Positions 34,822 through 44,274 of a stretch of 64,000 nucleotides of DNA are shown here, piece by piece. The notes beneath the pieces were generated by a model. That model did no database searches, was not told the origin of the DNA, and saw only the letters and a program-made list of their open reading frames with translations. Position 1 is the stretch's first letter; each line of letters begins with the position of its first letter. This DNA comes from Paenibacillus aquistagni (GTDB taxonomy: Bacteria > Bacillota > Bacilli > Paenibacillales > Paenibacillaceae). Made by a program: the position numbers and the translations under genes. The stretch is from the NCBI RefSeq assembly GCF_900177815.1, contig NZ_FXAZ01000001.1:1612001-1676000 (forward strand). The letters are read 5' to 3'.

Positions 34822-35565
34822 CTATTGCTTCGTATCCTTGTCAATCTTGATGGACTGCTTCAATTCATTAACCTCAGACTTGGTCAACTTGCGATGAGTG
34901 CCTCTAGCAAGCCCTTGAAGCGTAATATTGGCGAACTGCACGCGCTTTAGCAGCGTTACCTTATGTCCAATCGCCTCGAACATGCGGCGAACCTGACGAT
35001 TCTTGCCTTCATAAATGATCATGCTGATTGTCGCTTCATTTTTGTCGGGATTGACGTCATAATACTCCACCTCTGCAGGCTGAGTCATGCCATCTTCAAG
35101 CATAATCCCCTGCTTCAGCTTGTCTAAATCGTCCCCATGCGGAACCCCTTTAACAGTCGCCAGATACATTTTGCCTACATGATGCCTAGGATGCATCAAG
35201 CGATTGGCAAGCTCTCCATCATTCGTTAATAAGAGCAGACCCTCTGTGTCATAATCCAATCGACCGATCGGATACACACGCGTCTTAATTCCTTTAAGGT
35301 AATCCTTAACGGTTTTGCGTCCTTCTGGGTCCGACATGCTCGTAATAACACCTTTTGGCTTATAGAGCGCAATGACAATCTTCTCAGGCTGCCTGAGCGG
35401 TCTTCCATTAATTGTAATCACATCTGTATCCGGATCCGCCTTAACCCCAAGCGTCGTAACAACCTTATCATTAACTTGAACTTTTCCTTCAAGGATGTAT
35501 TGTTCACACTTGCGCCGTGACGCCACACCTGCATTTGCTAAGATCTTCTGAAGTCTTTCTTCCAT
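34822..35565 (-). CDS. rluB: 23S rRNA pseudouridine synthase RluB
   Basis: This 247-aa RsuA/RluB-family enzyme has an S4 RNA-binding domain (RLQKILANAGVASRRKCEQYI) and the catalytic motif GRLDYDTEGLLLLTNDGEL whose first Asp is the nucleophile. It modifies the 23S rRNA helix 89-90 region. GKNRQVRRM is the third family motif. Position between resA and spmB matches B. subtilis rluB (ypuL). The 153 bp upstream holds a hairpin belonging to spmB. Confidence 0.95.
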   Translation of the reverse strand: MEERLQKILANAGVASRRKCEQYILEGKVQVNDKVVTTLGVKADPDTDVITINGRPLRQPEKIVIALYKPKGVITSMSDPEGRKTVKDYLKGIKTRVYPIGRLDYDTEGLLLLTNDGELANRLMHPRHHVGKMYLATVKGVPHGDDLDKLKQGIMLEDGMTQPAEVEYYDVNPDKNEATISMIIYEGKNRQVRRMFEAIGHKVTLLKRVQFANITLQGLARGTHRKLTKSEVNELKQSIKIDKDTKQ

Positions 35566-35647
35566 GTTTGCTATTCACCTCAACCCTTATCATATCTGTT
35601 TGTGAACAAGACCACAAGCGAAAGTTCAAACTTTTGCCTTATATTGA

Positions 35648-35678
35648 CGAACGCCTCCAGCATTAAGCCAGAGGCGTC
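35648..35678 (-). terminator. Hairpin after spmB
   Basis: ACGCCTCTGGC and GCTGGAGGCGT pair around TTAAT on the minus strand. Few T follow, so it may be weak. Confidence 0.45.
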
Positions 35679-35718
35679 GGAGATGCTGCTAGGATTCTAA
35701 CGATGCTGCTTTACTTGA

Positions 35719-36252
35719 TCAGGAAAATACAAAGAGACAAATCATAACTGCCGCAATAAATCCAATTAGATCAGAGAATAAGCCAACCTTAAGGGCGTAT
35801 CGCCCTTTTCGTATACCTACTGCTCCAAAGTAAACAGTTAGCACGTATAAGGTAGTATCTGTGCTTCCTTGAATGGTTGATGCAATGCGTCCTATCATGG
35901 AATCAGGGCCATAGCTCTTGATGAGGTCAGTCGTGAAGGCAAGGGAACCTGCTCCAGTGATAGGACGCAGAAACGCGAGCGGAAACACCTCGCTTGGCAC
36001 ACCCATCCATTCCAAGTAGGGCTTGAAGAAACCCAAGATCCAGTCCATGGCTCCCGAGGCTCGGAATACGCTGATTGCAACCATCATGCCAACCAATGTC
36101 GGTATAATGTTGATCGAGGTCTGAAATCCATCCTTCGCACCTTCTACAAACGACTCATACACCGGCACTTTTCGAAAAAATGCATACAAAGGAATAAACA
36201 CAATAATCGCTGGAATGGCCCATGTTGATATGGCCGATATGATCGAATACAA
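35719..36252 (-). CDS. spmB: Spore maturation protein B
   Basis: SpmB (177 aa) is a nucleoside-recognition (Gate) domain membrane protein that with SpmA is needed for full spore core dehydration. Family blocks include GAKDGFQTSINIIPTLVGMMVAI, FLRPITGAGSLAF and STIQGSTDTTLYVLTVYFG. About four to five helices are seen. It follows spmA by 39 bp and belongs to the dacB-spmA-spmB operon. Confidence 0.96.
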   Translation of the reverse strand: MYSIISAISTWAIPAIIVFIPLYAFFRKVPVYESFVEGAKDGFQTSINIIPTLVGMMVAISVFRASGAMDWILGFFKPYLEWMGVPSEVFPLAFLRPITGAGSLAFTTDLIKSYGPDSMIGRIASTIQGSTDTTLYVLTVYFGAVGIRKGRYALKVGLFSDLIGFIAAVMICLFVFS

Positions 36253-36291
36253 CCGCCTTCCCTCCTCCCCATGGTGGTCAAGCTGTCTTCG

Positions 36292-36921
36292 TTATCCTGT
36301 TCGTTCTAACGGCATTTTAGGTGATGTTGATCTCTTTGCTGGCGGAGCATGGCGATTGCGGTACCAGCGATCTGCAATAATGGCTGCAGCTGTAGCGATC
36401 ATGGTTGCAATAAGGGTCGTACCGACAATCTCTGCAGGGTTAGCGGAATTGAAGTTCATTCTAATCGCGATAAGTGTGGTTGGAATTAAAGTGATGCTGG
36501 CTGTGTTTATGGCAAGCAGCGTACACATCGCTGGAGAAGCAGTCTCTTTGTCCGGATTTAACTTTTGCAGCTCCTGCATTGCTCGAATCCCCATTGGAGT
36601 TGCTGCATTGCCAAGACCAAGCAGATTGGCGCTCATGTTCGACATAATGAATCCTAGCGCGGGATGATTTTTAGGAACATCGGGAAACAGGAAACCCACG
36701 ATTGGACCTAGCAGTTTGGCAAGCTTCTCCAACAGCTTGGCATCCTCTGCAATACGCATCATGCCAAGCCAAAAAACCATTACGCTAATTAAGCCAAAGC
36801 TCACACCTACTCCCGTCTTTGCCCCATCAAAGACCGCCTCGGTTACAAGCTCAATACGTCCCTGTGCGGCGGCTGCAATAAAACCAACAAGCAGCATAAA
36901 TATCCATAATGCATTAATCAA
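36292..36921 (-). CDS. spmA: Spore maturation protein A
   Basis: SpmA (209 aa) carries the paired Gate domain, with FDGAKTGVGVSFGLISVMVFWLG-type start, NMSANLLGLGNAATPMGIRAMQELQ and SITLIPTTLIAIR. It works with SpmB in spore dehydration. It lies between dacB (43 bp) and spmB (39 bp). The C-terminal tail is basic and probably cytoplasmic. Confidence 0.96.
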   Translation of the reverse strand: MINALWIFMLLVGFIAAAAQGRIELVTEAVFDGAKTGVGVSFGLISVMVFWLGMMRIAEDAKLLEKLAKLLGPIVGFLFPDVPKNHPALGFIMSNMSANLLGLGNAATPMGIRAMQELQKLNPDKETASPAMCTLLAINTASITLIPTTLIAIRMNFNSANPAEIVGTTLIATMIATAAAIIADRWYRNRHAPPAKRSTSPKMPLERTG

Positions 36922-36964
36922 CGCGATCCTCTCCCCTCTCGCGAATGATGTACCGATTTGTATG

Positions 36965-38092
36965 TTAATCTAACTGCTTCTTGTCTAGAGACTTCGCTCT
37001 TAAAGGAACCTGTCCGATCCGCTCATTGTCAAGCCAAATCTCAAGCTTTGCTGGCGAGCCGAATTTGTACTCCGGGCTGCTTGGCTGGTTTGGTATAATC
37101 TTGGTTGCAATCCGAGTTTTCTCTTCATTAGATAGCGGATAACTCCACTCAAGCAGCGATACAAGATCGCTTCCTTCAATCTGCTGGCCTTTTCTTATAA
37201 TCTGCTGTGCTGGATACACCGTAAACCCATAATCAAGCATCCGGCTGTGGTCTACCCAATCACTGCCATCATTTAGCGTAACCGCGGCCAGTTGCTGCCC
37301 ATTGCGTGTTGCAGAGCTAACGAGACATCTTAGCGCCGTCTTCGTGTAACCCGTTTTCACTCCATCTGCGCCTTCATAGAGAGAGAGCATTTTATTTTTG
37401 TTCAACCATTTGTAATCCCAGGCATCGTTCGGATTCGGGGCGGTCTTAACCTTCGTCTTCACAATATTTCGAAAAGTTGGATTATGGAGCGCATAGGCGG
37501 TGATCTTAGCTAAGTCATTCGCTGTTGTATAATGATCTTTCGCATCTAGACCATGCGGATTGCGAAAGGAAGTATGCTCAAGTCCAAGCTCTCTAGCCTT
37601 TTCATTCATGAGATAAACAAATCCCTCTTCTGAGCCTCCTACATGCTCAGCGATGGCGGTAGCCGCATCATTGCCTGAACGAAGCATGAGCCCATATACC
37701 ATATCCTCAAGCTTCATCTTCTCGCCTAAGCGCAGATAGATGGAGGAGCCTTCTTTTCCAACTGCATGATTGCTTGTCTTGACGATCTCATGAAGCTTCC
37801 CTGATTCTATCGCAATAACCGCTGTCATGATCTTCGTAGTGCTCGCCATCGGAAGCTCCACATCCCCTTGCTCCGAATACAGGATCCGTCCTGATTCCAC
37901 ATCAATAAGCGAGGCTGCCCTTGCATTCGTTCTAGGCAACCCGCTTCCTTCTTGCTGCTTCGCCTTTCCTTTTGCAGTAATAGCCTCTATGCCTGCATGT
38001 GCCGCATGGACTTGAGCACTGTTAACTACACCAATAGTAGCGATCATTATTGCTATTGCCGATATATAAAGTTGTCGTCTTGCTCTTCGCAT
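36965..38092 (-). CDS. dacB: D-alanyl-D-alanine carboxypeptidase (sporulation DacB type)
   Basis: This S11-family penicillin-binding protein (375 aa) has a signal peptide (to ~residue 31) and the active-site motifs STTK (~84), SGN (~138) and KTG (VKTGYTKT, ~246). It trims cortex peptide side chains during sporulation. It heads the dacB-spmAB operon, which supports DacB over the vegetative DacA. A sigma-E-like promoter with a perfect -10 lies at 38137-38165. The Met start follows AAGGAGG. Confidence 0.93.
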   Translation of the reverse strand: MRRARRQLYISAIAIMIATIGVVNSAQVHAAHAGIEAITAKGKAKQQEGSGLPRTNARAASLIDVESGRILYSEQGDVELPMASTTKIMTAVIAIESGKLHEIVKTSNHAVGKEGSSIYLRLGEKMKLEDMVYGLMLRSGNDAATAIAEHVGGSEEGFVYLMNEKARELGLEHTSFRNPHGLDAKDHYTTANDLAKITAYALHNPTFRNIVKTKVKTAPNPNDAWDYKWLNKNKMLSLYEGADGVKTGYTKTALRCLVSSATRNGQQLAAVTLNDGSDWVDHSRMLDYGFTVYPAQQIIRKGQQIEGSDLVSLLEWSYPLSNEEKTRIATKIIPNQPSSPEYKFGSPAKLEIWLDNERIGQVPLRAKSLDKKQLD

Positions 38093-38136
38093 GTGAGCCT
38101 CCTTGAGATGTAAGCCTGTACCTAAGAAGTTAATTC

Positions 38137-38165
38137 ATTGTATGCAGCCAAGCTCCAAGGTATGT
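38137..38165 (-). promoter_or_regulatory. Candidate sigma-E promoter of dacB-spmAB
   Basis: ACATACC, 14 bp, CATACAAT on the minus strand. The -10 is a perfect sigma-E match; the -35 is weaker. B. subtilis dacB is sigma-E dependent. Confidence 0.55.
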
Positions 38166-38197
38166 CCACCTTGTCTTAAGCAGCACATCAAGATGAA

Positions 38198-38283
38198 AAA
38201 AATGCGTCAATTCCATTTGCCAAGGCTTTTGTTTCATGATCGGACCTCGATCACAGCCTACATAAACGGAGTTGACGCCTTGA
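38198..38283 (-). terminator. Possible terminator after gerW
   Basis: GCGTCAACTCC and GGAATTGACGC lie ~60 nt apart with smaller hairpins between, followed by seven T on the minus strand. The long loop makes it tentative. Confidence 0.35.
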
Positions 38284-38291
38284 GCAATCCA

Positions 38292-38747
38292 TCATGGAAT
38301 AATAATATCCTCATGATGATCATTCTTATTCATTTCTTTTCCTCGAAACAAAGCGTCGATTCTGTCGATAACCTGTGGAACAGCATCAATCAGCTTTTCA
38401 ATAAGATGCGTTTGATTATCTGCGGATACCACTTGAACTCCTTGCTTGCCCACAATCAAAAAGGCAATCGGTGTAATATATAATCCACCACCGCTACCGC
38501 CACCAAACGGCTTGGTTGTGTGGTCTGAATAGTGTTGATCTTCGTGTTTTTTATCTTTATCTCTGCGTTCAACAATCTTGAGATCGCTTCCCCCTGCTGC
38601 AAACCCAAGTGCCACTCGGCTAATCGGAAGAATTACGCTTCCGTCAGGTGTCTGAACAGGATCGCCTACGATCGCGTTCACATCAACCATTGTTTTTATA
38701 TTTTCTAAGGCCGCCCTCATTAACCCTTCGATTGGATGTTCTGCCAT
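38292..38747 (-). CDS. gerW: GerW-family spore germination protein (YtfJ)
   Basis: This 151-aa protein starts EHPIEGLMRAALENIKTMVDVN and has IVGDPVQTPDGSVILPISRV and the Gly-rich FGGGSGGGLYITPIAFLIV, all GerW/YtfJ signatures. In B. subtilis GerW is a forespore protein needed for response to L-alanine. It overlaps the preceding DUF2953 gene by 28 bp, preserving the B. subtilis ytfI-ytfJ pair, though that pair sits elsewhere in B. subtilis. GGAGG precedes the ATG by 9 bp. Confidence 0.94.
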   Translation of the reverse strand: MAEHPIEGLMRAALENIKTMVDVNAIVGDPVQTPDGSVILPISRVALGFAAGGSDLKIVERRDKDKKHEDQHYSDHTTKPFGGGSGGGLYITPIAFLIVGKQGVQVVSADNQTHLIEKLIDAVPQVIDRIDALFRGKEMNKNDHHEDIIIP

Positions 38748-39367
38748 ACCTTATGTCCTCCTTTGAAGTCCAGCAAACGAAATATAAGCGTAACTACTGC
38801 AGCAGTAGCTTTTGCAATACGAACACGGGATATACACACCATGCGGGTAGAAAAACACAGTTCTTGAAAATTCGGCTCAACCTGCAGCCTAGGCATCGTG
38901 TGAAAACTTAAATATTGAGTTAATAGACCCGTTCCATATGCTACGCTTCCCCAGACTGCTCCTGTAGCCATTGCAGTTAAAGGAGCTTCGTCGAGACCAA
39001 TCTCGGTATCCCATATAAACGTATCTACTTTCACCACTTTGAGCCAATTTAATAGATCAACCATATCCAGCAAGACTGACAGGTCAACATTCATATTCAA
39101 TTTCGCCTTGCCTTGATTAACTGGGCTAAGCCGCTGCTTCTTTTTAACACCTAGGTCGACATGTTTCACCCCTTTGAACTGTACACTGCGCACTTCATAT
39201 CGCCACCTGAATAACCCATACCACATTCGAATTCCAATCCAGATCCGCTCATGTCTGCCTGACTTCTGTATGACGATTTTGCATTCAGCATGGGATAGCA
39301 GAAAGCTTATTACGACCAACAGCACAAAGGCAAGGATGCCTAGCAGAGTCCACAGCCACACGCTCAT
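38720..39367 (-). CDS. DUF2953 membrane protein (YtfI-like)
   Basis: This 215-aa protein has one N-terminal transmembrane helix (LLGILAFVLLVVISFLL) and a DUF2953 body with a repeated Trp/Tyr-rich strand pattern (WYGLFRWRYEV, FIWDTEIGLDEAPLTA). ATG 39367 is taken as start, since AGGTG lies 5 bp upstream. It precedes and overlaps gerW, so a sporulation role is likely. Catalytic activity is unknown. Confidence 0.8.
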   Translation of the reverse strand: MSVWLWTLLGILAFVLLVVISFLLSHAECKIVIQKSGRHERIWIGIRMWYGLFRWRYEVRSVQFKGVKHVDLGVKKKQRLSPVNQGKAKLNMNVDLSVLLDMVDLLNWLKVVKVDTFIWDTEIGLDEAPLTAMATGAVWGSVAYGTGLLTQYLSFHTMPRLQVEPNFQELCFSTRMVCISRVRIAKATAAVVTLIFRLLDFKGGHKVWQNIQSKG

Positions 39368-39440
39368 CGCGACACCTGCCTTTTCCATTCTAAGGATATT
39401 ATGACCAACGAGAGGAACGCTCATTCTTCCATTTCAAAAG

Positions 39441-39496
39441 AAAAAGCCAAGATAGAAATTGACGCTTAAGAGCACCAAATGTTCCATCTTGGCTTG
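39441..39496 (-). terminator. Terminator after ytkL
   Basis: AAGCCAAGAT and ATCTTGGCTT form a perfect 10-bp stem with a long loop, followed by TTTC on the minus strand. Confidence 0.6.
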
Positions 39497-39588
39497 TTAT
39501 CCATCATGCATATAACAAGATTGATATTTTCACACCTCATCTTTACTTACCTGCACACTCAAAGAAAGCAATATGCTGAACGATTAAT

Positions 39589-40296
39589 CTACTCTTGTAC
39601 AGACCATTGCTCCGTATTCAACACCTGGCCTGGCTTCATATAAATACCGTGAATCCCCATGCCTTGCAGACGCTCTACATAATCTCGTCCATCCTGCACA
39701 ATAGGCGGGAATGTGTTGTAATGAATAGGCACAACGTGCTTAGACTTTGTCCATTGGGCAGCAAAGAGCGCATCCTCTGGGTCCATCGTGAAGAAACTGC
39801 CTATAGGCAAGAACGAGAGATCCGGCTGATACCGTTCCCCGATTAGCTTCATATCACTGAACAAGGCTGTGTCTCCTGCATGATAAATCGTTAATCCGTC
39901 CATCTGAATAACGAGGCCTGCCGGATTGCCCATATAGATCGTTTGTCCATCTACTGTTAAGGAAGAGCTGTGCAGAGCCGGTACGAACTTCACATTTCCA
40001 AAGGCCAGTGATGCTCCTCCTCCTAAGTTCATGCCGACGGTGTTGTTTACGCCTTGCAGCGCCATATAATCTGCTAGTTCAACAATGGCTGCAAGCTGTG
40101 CATCATTAGATATTGCAATAGCTGCCGCGTCAGCAATATGATCGCCATGCCCATGCGTCAATAGTACATAATCGGTCTTGATGTCATCTGCCTGAACAGT
40201 TGCTTGCGGATTGCCGGTCAAATAGGGATCGATGATGACATTGTGGTCCGTTCCGTGCAGTTGAATACACGAATGCCCATGAAAGGTGATATGCAT
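39589..40296 (-). CDS. Metal-dependent hydrolase YtkL (UPF0173)
   Basis: This 235-aa metallo-beta-lactamase-fold protein has THGHGDH (~residues 47-53), HAGDTALFSD and the final H of VVPIHYNTFP. Its substrate is unknown. Its ATG overlaps the scpB stop (TAATG), which implies translational coupling with the chromosome-segregation genes. In B. subtilis ytkL is at another locus. Confidence 0.92.
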   Translation of the reverse strand: MHITFHGHSCIQLHGTDHNVIIDPYLTGNPQATVQADDIKTDYVLLTHGHGDHIADAAAIAISNDAQLAAIVELADYMALQGVNNTVGMNLGGGASLAFGNVKFVPALHSSSLTVDGQTIYMGNPAGLVIQMDGLTIYHAGDTALFSDMKLIGERYQPDLSFLPIGSFFTMDPEDALFAAQWTKSKHVVPIHYNTFPPIVQDGRDYVERLQGMGIHGIYMKPGQVLNTEQWSVQE

Positions 40297-40910
40297 TAAG
40301 CGCCGCCTCCTACATCGTCTATCGTTAGTTGCCTATTATTTAATTTCTCGAACAGAAGGTTCGTATCCTCCTCAAGCCCCTCCGAAGCATCAAATTGATT
40401 GGCTTCTGGAAGCTCAGACAAATCAGCTAATCCGAAATAATCAAGAAACGCTTTGGTCGTCCCATACAAGATCGGTCTTCCAATCGCTTCAGCGCGTCCG
40501 ACCTCTTGAATCAGGTCTTTGTTGACAAGCGTATGGATGGCTCGCTCAGACTTTACACCTCGAACTTCTTCAATGTCCACACGTGTAATCGGCTGGCGAT
40601 ATGCAACAATGGCCAGCGTCTCCAGCGCCGCTTGAGACAGAGAAGATCTTGACGGCGAATATGCCATTCGCTCAAGGTATGGAGCATGCTCAGGCAAGGT
40701 AGCTAACTGATAGGAACCCGCTATCTTTACAAGCTGAATCCCTCTCTTGTCTCGCTCCAGTTCTCCTTTAAAATCATGAATCGCATCTTCAACCACTTCC
40801 TGCCGCATCTCTGTAATCTCAGCAAGCTGCTTTAAAGTGAGGCCTTCCTCCCCTACCATAAACAGCAGCGCTTCAATAATCGATTTCAACTTCTGAAATT
40901 CCACCTTCAT
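40296..40910 (-). CDS. scpB: Segregation and condensation protein B
   Basis: ScpB (204 aa) is the winged-helix kleisin partner of the SMC-ScpAB condensin. Diagnostic blocks are IIEALLFMVGEEGLTLKQLAEI, LSQAALETLAIVAYRQPITRVDIEEVRGV and GRPILYGTTKAFLDYFGL. ATG 40910 overlaps scpA by 38 bp and follows GGGGAG closely; an ATG 12 bp upstream is also possible. Confidence 0.96.
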   Translation of the reverse strand: MKVEFQKLKSIIEALLFMVGEEGLTLKQLAEITEMRQEVVEDAIHDFKGELERDKRGIQLVKIAGSYQLATLPEHAPYLERMAYSPSRSSLSQAALETLAIVAYRQPITRVDIEEVRGVKSERAIHTLVNKDLIQEVGRAEAIGRPILYGTTKAFLDYFGLADLSELPEANQFDASEGLEEDTNLLFEKLNNRQLTIDDVGGGA

Positions 40911-41664
40911 CCAACTCCCCATGCCATTGAATCACAATATCTTCAAATAATGAATCCTGATAACATTTTATCTGTTTCATCTTCATCAGCTCTAATAATG
41001 CAAGGAACGTAACGACAATCTCATGCCGAGACATGCTCTCGTCAAGCAGCTTGGAGAACATCACTTTAGAGCCTCTCCCGCTTGGCTTAAGTGTGGTAAT
41101 AATGTCCCTTATGCGATCCTTCACTGATATCTCATCGCGATGAATGGTAGCGACCTGATCTCGTCGCGAGGCTTTGCGAAGCGCCTTCTGGAAGGCCTGA
41201 ACAAGATCATCGATATGAAGCCCCTCAACAGGGTTGCTTGGCGTTGATGGCATAAAGGGGGACAAATCCTCTGCTTCCTTTGAAAAAATCAAACCTCGTT
41301 CTAATTCCTTATCCTTTAATTGCTCAGCAATGTTTTTGTATTTGCGGTACTCAATGAGCTTGCGAATAAGCTCTTCTCTAGGATCAGGCTCATCATCATA
41401 GTAATCTGGGAACTCCTCCCACTCCATTACCGGGGGCTTTGGCAGAAGCTGATGAGATTTCATAGACAAGAGTGTTGCAGCCATAACCAGAAACTCGCTC
41501 GTAATCTCAAGCTCAAGTTCCTGCATGCTTTGCAGATACTCCATATATTGATCCGTAATTTCATGAACCGAGATATCTTGAATTTGAATCTCGGATTGAT
41601 CAATGAGATGGAGCAGCAGGTCGAGCGGACCCTCAAAAGACTCCAATTTATATGTAAAGGGCAC
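40873..41664 (-). CDS. scpA: Segregation and condensation protein A
   Basis: ScpA (263 aa) is the kleisin that bridges SMC heads. The N-terminal domain has YKLESFEGPLDLLLHLIDQ and ISVHEITDQYMEYL; the C-terminal winged helix has VVTFLALLELMKMKQI. It follows ribH after a terminator (67 bp) and overlaps scpB. B. subtilis has ribT and ypuF between ribH and scpA; neither is here. Confidence 0.97.
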   Translation of the reverse strand: MPFTYKLESFEGPLDLLLHLIDQSEIQIQDISVHEITDQYMEYLQSMQELELEITSEFLVMAATLLSMKSHQLLPKPPVMEWEEFPDYYDDEPDPREELIRKLIEYRKYKNIAEQLKDKELERGLIFSKEAEDLSPFMPSTPSNPVEGLHIDDLVQAFQKALRKASRRDQVATIHRDEISVKDRIRDIITTLKPSGRGSKVMFSKLLDESMSRHEIVVTFLALLELMKMKQIKCYQDSLFEDIVIQWHGELDEGGISEVEIDY

Positions 41665-41682
41665 TCCCTCATACCTCCTGAA

Positions 41683-41724
41683 AAAACAAATGTAGCACCC
41701 AACCGAAGTTAGGCACTACATTAA
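41683..41724 (-). terminator. Terminator of the riboflavin operon
   Basis: AATGTAGTGCC and GGGTGCTACATT pair with one bulge, followed by TGTTTTTT on the minus strand, directly after ribH. Confidence 0.85.
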
Positions 41725-41731
41725 ATAAGCA

Positions 41732-42199
41732 CTATTTTAACTGATTAGTCAAGTTCGCCATTTCAATTGCGGTAGAAGCTGCTTCCCAGCCTTTGTTGCC
41801 TGCCTTCGTTCCTGCACGCTCAATCGATTGCTCGATGGAATCAGTCGTCAGGACGCCGAAGATGGTAGGAACACCCGTCTTCATGCCCACTTGCGCAACG
41901 CCTTTTGCAACCTCGCTGCATACATAATCAAAGTGAGGTGTTGCCCCGCGAATAACTGCTCCTAGTGTAATGACAGCGTCATACTTGCCGCTCTCTGCCA
42001 TTTTTTGTGCGATCAAAGGAATTTCAAATGCACCCGGCACCCAAGCGATATCAATCTCGTTATCCTGTACGCCATGGCGCTTCAGTGCATCAAGAGCTCC
42101 CGATACAAGCTTCGATACGATAAACTCGTTAAAGCGTCCGGCTACGATACCATATTTTAATCCATTCGATACTAGATGTCCTTCAAATACGTGTGGCAT
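41732..42199 (-). CDS. ribH: 6,7-dimethyl-8-ribityllumazine synthase
   Basis: RibH (155 aa) condenses the ribulose-derived four-carbon unit with the pyrimidine intermediate. Active-site blocks are [43 protein letters not shown] with the catalytic His and [12 protein letters not shown]. It forms the icosahedral shell around riboflavin synthase in related species. It is the last gene of ribD-ribE-ribBA-ribH. Confidence 0.98.
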   Translation of the reverse strand: MPHVFEGHLVSNGLKYGIVAGRFNEFIVSKLVSGALDALKRHGVQDNEIDIAWVPGAFEIPLIAQKMAESGKYDAVITLGAVIRGATPHFDYVCSEVAKGVAQVGMKTGVPTIFGVLTTDSIEQSIERAGTKAGNKGWEAASTAIEMANLTNQLK

Positions 42200-42286
42200 G
42201 ATCCATCATCCTCCAAATATATATAAAATGGTTGTACTTCAATGATTTAGCGCTTGTTCGTTAAACGAGATCACAAGCGGTAACAC

Positions 42287-43519
42287 TTACTGTTCATTTT
42301 GTTCGATATCGTCGAACTTCAAAAGATGTCCAAGCTTCTCCTGCTTCGTGTGAAGATAGCGAGCATTATCCTTGTTCTCTGGCATTTGAATCGGAACTCG
42401 TTCCACGACCTCAAGCCCATAGCCTTCTAGGCCCTTAATCTTGCGCGGATTGTTCGTCATCAACCGAATGTGGCGCACTCCGAGATCCTTCAGGATCTGC
42501 GCACCGATTCCATATTCTCTGAGATCCGCAGGGAAGCCAAGCTTAAGATTTGCTTCAACGGTATCATAGCCCTGCTCTTGGAGCTCATATGCCTTCAGCT
42601 TGTTAATCAACCCAATGCCTCGTCCTTCTTGGCGCATATACAGCAGCACGCCATTGCCTTCGTTCTCAATCATCGTGAGAGCCGCCTCTAATTGAGGTCC
42701 GCAATCGCAGCGATGGGAATGGAACACGTCTCCGGTCAGGCATTCAGAATGAACGCGCACAAGGATTGGCTTGGCACTGTCAATCTCGCCTTTGATCATA
42801 GCAACATGTTCTTTATGATCGACGTCGTTCGTATAGGCCGCGATACGAAATGTGCCGAAGTCTGTCGGTAGATTCACTTCAATCTCGCGATTAACGAGGC
42901 TTTCCTTCTCATTGCGATATCGGATAAGATCGCGAATGCAGATTAATTTCATATCATGCTGCTTCTTAAACTCCACGAGGTCGGGCAATCGAGCCATCGT
43001 GCCGTCTTCTTTAATAATTTCACAGATCACCCCAGCAGGACTAGCCCCGCACAATTGAGCGAGATCAACAGCAGCCTCAGTGTGGCCGGCGCGTCTTAGC
43101 ACGCCTCCTTTTTTCGCAATGAGCGGGAATATATGTCCTGGGCGTCTAAAGTGCTCAGGCTGCGTCTTCGGGTCAATCATAGCTTTAATCGTTAAGGAGC
43201 GCTCATAAGCGGATATCCCCGTGTCCGTGTCCACATGATCAATGGACACCGTAAACGCAGTTCCATGATTGTCCGTATTGCGTGCTACCATGGGAGGCAG
43301 ATCCAACGACTCTGCCCGATCTGGTGTAATCGGCACACAGACTAGTCCTCTGCCTTCGGTGATCATAAAGTTAATAACTTCAGGCGTTGCGTAATCGGCT
43401 AATGCGATAAAATCGCCTTCGTTCTCACGGTCTTCGTCATCGACGACAATCACAATCTTGCCTTCTTTAAGATCCATAAGTGCATCTTCGATCGCATCAA
43501 AAACAATAGGCTCCTGCAT
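42287..43519 (-). CDS. ribBA: Bifunctional 3,4-dihydroxy-2-butanone 4-phosphate synthase / GTP cyclohydrolase II
   Basis: RibBA (410 aa) supplies both precursors of riboflavin. The RibB half (1-200) has [12 protein letters not shown] and [26 protein letters not shown]. The RibA half has the zinc ligands in [17 protein letters not shown] and the catalytic [11 protein letters not shown]. Both halves look active. It lies 84 bp after ribE and 87 bp before ribH. Confidence 0.98.
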   Translation of the reverse strand: MQEPIVFDAIEDALMDLKEGKIVIVVDDEDRENEGDFIALADYATPEVINFMITEGRGLVCVPITPDRAESLDLPPMVARNTDNHGTAFTVSIDHVDTDTGISAYERSLTIKAMIDPKTQPEHFRRPGHIFPLIAKKGGVLRRAGHTEAAVDLAQLCGASPAGVICEIIKEDGTMARLPDLVEFKKQHDMKLICIRDLIRYRNEKESLVNREIEVNLPTDFGTFRIAAYTNDVDHKEHVAMIKGEIDSAKPILVRVHSECLTGDVFHSHRCDCGPQLEAALTMIENEGNGVLLYMRQEGRGIGLINKLKAYELQEQGYDTVEANLKLGFPADLREYGIGAQILKDLGVRHIRLMTNNPRKIKGLEGYGLEVVERVPIQMPENKDNARYLHTKQEKLGHLLKFDDIEQNEQ

Positions 43520-43603
43520 GATTTGTTTCTCCCTTCTCGACTATCCTGTTGTATGCCTATTCACAATAAAGCTTCAGCTTCCAGCGCTGTGAGGCCATGC
43601 TGA

Positions 43604-44272
43604 TTATAAGAAACCATTCTCTTCAAGAAACGATTTGCTTATTGAGGAACGAGGCTGTGCTTGATTGGACTCTCCTTTTCCGTAACGCAGCAAATGCTCG
43701 ACATACTTTCCAAGCACATCGCACTCGATATTCACGCTATCTCCTGGATGCTTATGTGCAAGCGCCGTTTCCTGTAAGGTGTGCGGAATAATGGAAACCG
43801 CAAACCCATCCTCGTCCGCACGCGTTAACGTTAGACTAATGCCGTCGATCGTAATGGACCCTCGCGGGATCAAATATTTCGCTTCAATGGTACCATCGAC
43901 AGGGCGAAATTCAAATCGGATCGCGTTCGCATCAGGAGTTCGATTTGTAATGATTGCAACCCCGTCCACATGGCCTTGAACGATATGACCACCAAAGCGT
44001 CCGTTGGCAAGCATCGCTCGCTCTAGATTGACTGGGTCCCCAGGCGCAAGATCTTTAAGCGTCGTATGGCGAAACGTTTGCGGCATAACATCTGCAAGAA
44101 AGGATTGACCTTCCAAAGCCGTAGCTGTCAAGCAAACCCCGTTCACAGCAATGCTGTCCCCAATCTGGACATCCTTCATCACCTTCAATGCTCGAATTCG
44201 AAGCACCATCGCTTCTCCTCGCTTGTTAACCGCTTGAAGGGTCCCCACTTCTTCAACTAATCCCGTAAACAC
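43604..44272 (-). CDS. ribE: Riboflavin synthase alpha subunit
   Basis: RibE (222 aa) dismutates lumazine to riboflavin. It has two homologous lumazine-binding halves: FTGLVEEVG...SIAVNGVCLTAT and GHIVQGHVDG...SITIDGISLTL. The GTG start (44272) lies 8 bp after GGAGG and gives the expected MFTGLVEE. It begins 2 bp after the ribD stop. The C-terminus has ~25 extra residues. Confidence 0.97.
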   Translation of the reverse strand: MFTGLVEEVGTLQAVNKRGEAMVLRIRALKVMKDVQIGDSIAVNGVCLTATALEGQSFLADVMPQTFRHTTLKDLAPGDPVNLERAMLANGRFGGHIVQGHVDGVAIITNRTPDANAIRFEFRPVDGTIEAKYLIPRGSITIDGISLTLTRADEDGFAVSIIPHTLQETALAHKHPGDSVNIECDVLGKYVEHLLRYGKGESNQAQPRSSISKSFLEENGFL

Positions 44273-44274
44273 GT

